Translations under genes and position numbers: made by a program
Part shown: positions 57,301 to 64,000 of the stretch, one piece after another
Position numbering within the stretch: the stretch's first letter is position 1
Layout: each line of letters opens with the position of its first letter
The notes under the pieces: generated by a model
Database searches by the model: none
Told to the model about the DNA's origin: nothing
What the model saw: the letters and a program-made list of their open reading frames with translations, nothing else
NCBI GenBank assembly: GCA_037893245.1
Contig: JBAIAA010000776.1
Location: forward strand, 428,520 to 492,519
Origin: Crossaster papposus
Taxonomy: Eukaryota > Echinodermata > Asteroidea > Velatida > Solasteridae
Direction of reading: 5' to 3'
Length of the DNA: 64,000 bases

Positions 57301-60300
57301 TTGCATAAATATGCAAGGCTAACCCCTTATCAATGAATTTTGGGTGGATTTGAGTCGTTTTGGGGCAAATCATATTTTGATCTAATTTGCATAATTATGC
57401 AAGGCTAACCCCTTATCAATTAATTTTGGGTGGATTTGAGTTGTTTTTGGGCAAATCATATTTTGATCTAATTTGCATAAATATGCAAGGCTAACCCCTT
57501 ATCAGTGAATTTTGGGTGGATTTGAGTCGTTTTGGGGCAAATCATATTTTGATCTAATTTGCATAATTATGCAAGGCTAACCCCTTATCAGTGAATTTTG
57601 GGTGGATTTGAGACGTTTTGGGGCGAATCATATTTTGATCTAATTTGCATAATTATGCAAGGCTAACCCCTTATCAACGAATTTTGGGTGGATTTGAGTC
57701 GTTTTGGGGCGATCATCATATTTTGACCTAATTTGCATAAATATGCAAGGCTAACCCCTTATCAATGAATTTTGGGTGGATTTGAGTCGTTTTGGGGCAA
57801 ATCATATTTTGACCTAATTTGCATAATTATGCAAGGCTAACCCCTTATCAGTGAATTTTGGGTGGATTTGAGTCGTTTTGGGGCAAATCATATTTTGACC
57901 TAATTTGCATAATTATGCAAGGCGTTACCCCTTATCACTGAATTTTGGGTGGATTTGAGTCGTTTTGGGGCAAAATCATATTTTGACCTAATTTGCATAA
58001 ATATGCAAGGCTAACCCCTTATCAATGAATTTTGGGTGGATTTGAGTCGTTTTGGGGCAAATCATATTTTGATCTAATTTGCATAAATATGCAAGGCTAA
58101 CCCCTTATCAATGAATTTTGGGTGGATTTGAGTAGTTTTGGGGCGAATCATATTTTGACCTAATTTGCATCAATATGCAAGGCTAACCCCTTATCAGTGA
58201 ATTTTGGGTGGATTTGAGTCGTTTTGGGGCAAATCATATTTTGATCTAATTTGCATAAATATGCAAGGCGTTATAACCCCTTATCAATGAATTTTGGGTG
58301 GATTTGAGTCGTTTGGGGGCAAATCATATTTTGATCTAATTTGCATAATTATGCAAGGCTAAAACCTTATCAGTGAATTTTGGGTGGATTTGAGTCGTTT
58401 TGGGGCAAATCATATTTTGATCTAATTTGCATAAATATGCAAGGCTAACCCCTTATCAATGAATTTTGGGTGGATTTGAGTCGTTTTGGGGCAAATCATA
58501 TTATGATCTAATTTGCATAATTATGCAAGGCTAACCCCTTATCAGTGAATTTTGGGTGAATTTGAGTCGTTTTGGGGCGATCATCATATTTTGACCTAAT
58601 TTGCATAAATATGCAAGGCTAACCCCTTATCAGTGAATTTTGGGTGGATTTGAGTCGTTTTGGGGCAAATCATATTTTGACTTAATTTGCATAAATATGC
58701 AAGGCTAACCCCTTTTCAATGAATTTTGGGTGGATTTGAGTCGTTTTGTGGGGAATCATATTTTGATCCAATTTGCATAATTATGCAAGGCTAACCCCTT
58801 ATCAGTGAATTTTGGGTGGATTTGAGTCGTTTTGGGGCGATCATCATATTTTGACCTAATTTGCATAAATATGCAAGGCTAACCCCTTATCAATGAATTT
58901 TGGGTGGATTTGAGTCGTTTTGGGGCAAATCATATTTTGACCTAATTTGCATAATTATGCAAGGCTAACCCCTTATCAGTAAATTTTGGGTGGATTTGAG
59001 TCGTTTTGGGGCAAATCATATTTTGACCTAATTTGCATAATTATGCAAGGCTAACTAACCCCTTATCAGTGAATTTTGAGTGGATTTGAGTCGTTTTGGG
59101 GCAAATCATATTTTGATCTAATTTGCATAAATATGCAAGGCTAACCCCTTATCAATGGATTTTGGGTGGATTTGAGTCGTTTTGGGGCGAATCATATTTT
59201 GAGCTAATTTGCATAAATATGCAAGGCTAACCCCTTATCAGTGAATTTTGGGTGGATTTAAGTCGTTTTGGGGCAAATCATATTTTGATCTAATTTGCAT
59301 AATTATGCAAGGCTAACCCCTTATCAGTGAATTTTGGGTGGATTTGAGTCGTTTTGGGGCAAATCATATTTTGATCTAATTTGCATAATTATGCAAGGCT
59401 AACTAACCCCTTATCAATGAATTTTGGGTGGATTTGAGTCGTTTTGGGGCAAATCATATTTTGATCTAATTTGCATAATTATGCAAGGCTAACCCCTTAT
59501 CAGTGAATTTTGGGTGGATTTGAGTCGTTTTGGGGCGAATCATATTTTGAGCTAATTTGCATAAATATGCAAGGCTAACCCCTTATCAGTGAATTTTGGG
59601 TGGATTTAAGTCGTTTTGGGGCAAATCATATTTTGATCTAATTTGCATAATTATGCAAGGCTAACCCCTTATCAGTGAATTTTGGGTGGATTTGAGTCGT
59701 TTTGGGGCAAATCATATTTTGATCTAATTTGCATAATTATGCAAGGCTAACTAACCCCTTATCAATGAATTTTGGGTGGATTTGAGTCGTTTTGGGGCAA
59801 ATCATATTTTGATCTAATTTGCATAATTATGCAAGGCTAACCCCTTATCAATGAATTTTGGGTGGATTTGAGTCGTTTTGGGGCAAATCATATTTTGACC
59901 TGATTTGTATAAATATGCAAGGCTAACCCCTTATCAATGAATTTTGGGTGGATTTGAGTCGTTTGGGGCGAATCATATTTTGATCTAATTTGCATAATTA
60001 TGCAAGGCTAACCCCTTATCAGTGAATTTTGGGTGGATTTGAGTCGTTTGGGGGCACAATCATATTTTGACCTAATTTGCATAAATATGCAAGGCTAACC
60101 CCTTATCAATGAATTTTGGGTGGATTTGATTCGTTTTTGGGCAAATCATATTTTGATCTAATTTGCATAAATATGCAAGGCTAACCCCTTATCAGTGAAT
60201 TTTGGGTGGATTTGAGTCGTTTTGGGGCAAATCATATTTTGATCTAATTTGCATAATTATGCAAGGCTAACCCCTTATCAATGAATTTTGGGTGGATTTG

Positions 60301-63300
60301 AGTCGTTTTGGGTCCAATCATATTTTGATCTAATTTGTATAAATATGCAAGGCTATCCCCTTATCAATGAATTTTGGGTGGATTTGAGTCGTTTTGGGGC
60401 AAATCATATTTTGACCTTATTTGTATAAATATGCAAGGCTAACCCCTTATCAATGAATTTTGGGTGGATTTGAGTCGTTTGGGGGCAAAATCATATTTTG
60501 ACCTTATTTGTATAAATATGCAAGGCTAACTAACCCCTTATCAATGAATTTTGGGTGGATTTGAGTCGTTTGGGGGCAAAATCATATTTTGACCTAATTT
60601 GCATAAATATGCAAGGCTAACCCCTTATCACTGAATTTTGGGTGGATTTGAGTCGTTTTGGGGCAAAATCATATTTTGACCTAATTTGCATAAATATGCA
60701 AGGCTAACCCCTTATCAATGAATTTTGGGTGGATTTGAGTCGTTTTGGGGCAAATCATATTTTGATCTAATTTGCATAAATATGCAAGGCTAACCCCTTA
60801 TCAATGAATTTTGGGTGGATTTGAGTAGTTTTGGGGCGAATCATATTTTGACCTAATTTGCATAAATATGCAAGGCTAACCCCTTATCAGTGAATTTTGG
60901 GTGGATTTGAGTCGTTTTGGGGCAAATCATATTTTGATCTAATTTGCATAAATATGCAAGGCGTTATAACCCCTTATCAATGAATTTTGGGTGGATTTGA
61001 GTCGTTTGGGGGCAAATCATATTTTGATCTAATTTGCATAATTATGCAAGGCTAACCCCTTATCAGTGAATTTTGGGTGGATTTGAGTCGTTTTGGGGCA
61101 AATCATATTTTGACCTAATTTGCATAATTATGCAAGGCTAACCCCTTATCAGTGAATTTTGAGTGGATTTGAGTCGTTTTGGGGCAAATCATATTTTGAT
61201 CTAATTTGCATAAATATGCAAGGCTAACCCCTTATCAATGAATTTTGGGTGGATTTGAGTCGTTTTGGGGCAAATCATATTATGATCTAATTTGCATAAT
61301 TATGCAAGTCTAACCCCTTATCAGTGAATTTTGGGTGAATTTGAGTCGTTTTGGGGCGATCATCATATTTTGACCTAATTTGCATAAATATGCAAGGCTA
61401 ACCCCTTATCAGTGAATTTTGGGTGGATTTAAGTCGTTTTGGGGCAAATCATATTTTGATCTAATTTGCATAATTATGCAAGGCTAACCCCTTATCAGTG
61501 AATTTTGGGTGGATTTGAGTCGTTTTGGGGCAAATCATATTTTGATCTAATTTGCATAATTATGCAAGGCTAACTAACCCCTTATCAATGAATTTTGGGT
61601 GGATTTGAGTCGTTTTGGGGCAAATCATATTTTGATCTAATTTGCATAATTATGCAAGGCTAACCCCTTATCAATGAATTTTGGGTGGATTTGAGTCGTT
61701 TTGGGGCAAATCATATTTTGACCTGATTTGTATAAATATGCAAGGCTAACCCCTTATCAATGAATTTTGGGTGGATTTGAGTCGTTTGGGGGCAAAATCA
61801 TATTTTGACCTTATTTGTATAAATATGCAAGGCTAACTAACCCCTTATCAATGAATTTTGGGTGGATTTGAGTCGTTTGGGGGCAAAATCATATTTTGAC
61901 CTAATTTGCATAAATATGCAAGGCTAACCCCTTATCACTGAATTTTGGGTGGATTTGAGTCGTTTTGGGGCAAAATCATATTTTGACCTAATTTGCATAA
62001 ATATGCAAGGCTAACCCCTTATCAATGAATTTTGGGTGGATTTGAGTCGTTTTGGGGCAAATCATATTTTGATCTAATTTGCATAAATATGCAAGGCTAA
62101 CCCCTTATCAATGAATTTTGGGTGGATTTGAGTAGTTTTGGGGCGAATCATATTTTGACCTAATTTGCATAAATATGCAAGGCTAACCCCTTATCAGTGA
62201 ATTTTGGGTGGATTTGAGTCGTTTTGGGGCAAATCATATTTTGATCTAATTTGCATAAATATGCAAGGCGTTATAACCCCTTATCAATGAATTTTGGGTG
62301 GATTTGAGTCGTTTGGGGGCAAATCATATTTTGATCTAATTTGCATAATTATGCAAGGCTAACCCCTTATCAGTGAATTTTGGGTGGATTTGAGTCGTTT
62401 TGGGGCAAATCATATTTTGACCTAATTTGCATAATTATGCAAGGCTAACCCCTTATCAGTGAATTTTGAGTGGATTTGAGTCGTTTTGGGGCAAATCATA
62501 TTTTGATCTAATTTGCATAAATATGCAAGGCTAACCCCTTATCAATGAATTTTGGGTGGATTTGAGTCGTTTTGGGGCAAATCATATTATGATCTAATTT
62601 GCATAATTATGCAAGTCTAACCCCTTATCAGTGAATTTTGGGTGAATTTGAGTCGTTTTGGGGCGATCATCATATTTTGACCTAATTTGCATAAATATGC
62701 AAGGCTAACCCCTTATCAGTGAATTTTGGGTGGATTTAAGTCGTTTTGGGGCAAATCATATTTTGATCTAATTTGCATAATTATGCAAGGCTAACCCCTT
62801 ATCAGTGAATTTTGGGTGGATTTGAGTCGTTTTGGGGCAAATCATATTTTGATCTAATTTGCATAATTATGCAAGGCTAACTAACCCCTTATCAATGAAT
62901 TTTGGGTGGATTTGAGTCGTTTTGGGGCAAATCATATTTTGATCTAATTTGCATAATTATGCAAGGCTAACCCCTTATCAATGAATTTTGGGTGGATTTG
63001 AGTCGTTTTGGGGCAAATCATATTTTGACCTGATTTGTATAAATATGCAAGGCTAACCCCTTATCAATGAATTTTGGGTGGATTTGAGTCGTTTGGGGCG
63101 AATCATATTTTGATCTAATTTGCATAATTATGCAAGGCTAACCCCTTATCAGTGAATTTTGGGTGGATTTGAGTCGTTTGGGGGCACAATCATATTTTGA
63201 CCAAATTTGCATAAATATGCAAGGCTAACCCCTTATCAATGAATTTTGGGTGGATTTGAGTCGTTTTTGGGCAAATCATATTTTGATCTAATTTGCATAA

Positions 63301-64000
63301 ATATGCAAGGCTAACCCCTTATCAGTGAATTTTGGGTGGATTTGAGTCGTTTTGGGGCAAATCATATTTTGATCTAATTTGCATAATTATGCAAGGCTAA
63401 CCCCTTATCAATGAATTTTGGGTGGATTTGAGTCGTTTTGGGTCCAATCATATTTTGATCTAATTTGTATAAATATGCAAGGCTATCCCCTTATCAATGA
63501 ATTTTGGGTGGATTTGAGTCGTTTTGGGGCAAATCATATTTTGACCTTATTTGTATAAATATGCAAGGCTAACCCCTTATCAATGAATTTTGGGTGGATT
63601 TGAGTCGTTTGGGGGCAAAATCATATTTTGACCTTATTTGTATAAATATGCAAGGCTAACTAACCCCTTATCAATGAATTTTGGGTGGATTTGAGTCGTT
63701 TTGGGGCAAAATCATATTTTGACCTAATTTGCATAAATATGCAAGGCTAACCCCTTATCACTGAATTTTGGGTGGATTTGAGTCGTTTTGGGGCAAATCA
63801 TATTTTGATCTAATTTGCATAAATATGCAAGGCTAACCCCTTATCAATGAATTTTGGGTGGATTTGAGTAGTTTTGGGGCGAATCATATTTTGACCTAAT
63901 TTGCATAAATATGCAAGGCTAACCCCTTATCAGTGAATTTTGGGTGGATTTGAGTCGTTTTGGGGCAAATCATATTTTGATCTAATTTGCATAAATATGC
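51333..64000 (+). repeat. 86 bp satellite array, ~147 monomers, runs off the window
   Basis: The monomer is 86 bp (for example 51421 to 51507). Variants are mostly point changes at a few sites: CAATGAA or CAGTGAA, TTGACC or TTGATC, CATAAAT or CATAATT, plus an occasional extra CTAA. Each monomer carries an almost constant palindrome TTGCATAATTATGCAA (or TTGCATAAATATGCAA). Groups of variants recur together, showing higher-order structure. No coding sequence is expected. The array may be centromeric, pericentromeric or another heterochromatic block; sequence alone does not decide. Confidence 0.97.

Noticed and set aside
50320..64000. CRISPR array
   Set aside because: The repeats are contiguous 86 bp monomers without unique spacers, in a eukaryotic genome.

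Overview
The window is animal nuclear DNA: split genes with GT/AG introns, AT-rich non-coding sequence, many different transposons and a large satellite array. The gene set (EMI/EGF adhesion receptor, laccase-type multicopper oxidase, Neverland-type Rieske oxygenase) and the dense tRNA-like SINEs suggest a marine invertebrate deuterostome, most likely an echinoderm. That placement is inference; no species-specific marker was seen.

Layout. 1-18.3 kb (+): a ~21-exon adhesion GPCR, 5' incomplete. Its order is EMI, EGF-like modules, beta-sandwich modules, GAIN/GPS, seven membrane segments and a long tail with repeated tyrosine/proline modules. The exon phases I assigned add up to one open frame of 1528 codons plus one leading base. 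Introns hold an hAT-like MITE, a Harbinger-like 938 bp element, a TA-flanked MITE, a perfect-type hairpin, SINE remnants and an 11 bp minisatellite. 18.3-26.5 kb: probable 3' UTR, a decayed LINE fragment and a 4.3 kb CR1/L2-type LINE on the minus strand. The LINE interrupts a repeat whose uninterrupted copy lies at 40.5-40.8 kb. 26.5-31.3 kb (-): an intact seven-exon multicopper oxidase with signal peptide and probable GPI-anchor signal. 31.3-34 kb: inverted-repeat elements. 34-39.5 kb (+): an almost intact DIRS retrotransposon with gag-like, RT/RNase H and tyrosine recombinase frames, inverted terminal repeats and internal complementary region. 39.6-39.95 kb: an RTE-like LINE scrap.

41-46.2 kb (-): exons of a Neverland/DAF-36 cholesterol 7-desaturase with an in-frame stop and no recognisable middle or N-terminal exons, probably a pseudogene. 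48.3-49.1 kb (+): a small single-pass membrane protein whose tail carries an ITIM followed 24 residues later by an ITSM, with proline-rich sequence. 50.3-64 kb: an ~86 bp satellite array running out of the window, with a decayed, partly inverted left edge and a homogenised interior with kilobase-scale higher-order duplication.

The two most notable coding signals are the tyrosine/proline tail of the adhesion GPCR and the ITIM/ITSM tail of the 48.3 kb gene. Both point to phosphotyrosine (SH2/SH3) signalling, but nothing in the sequence links the two genes functionally.
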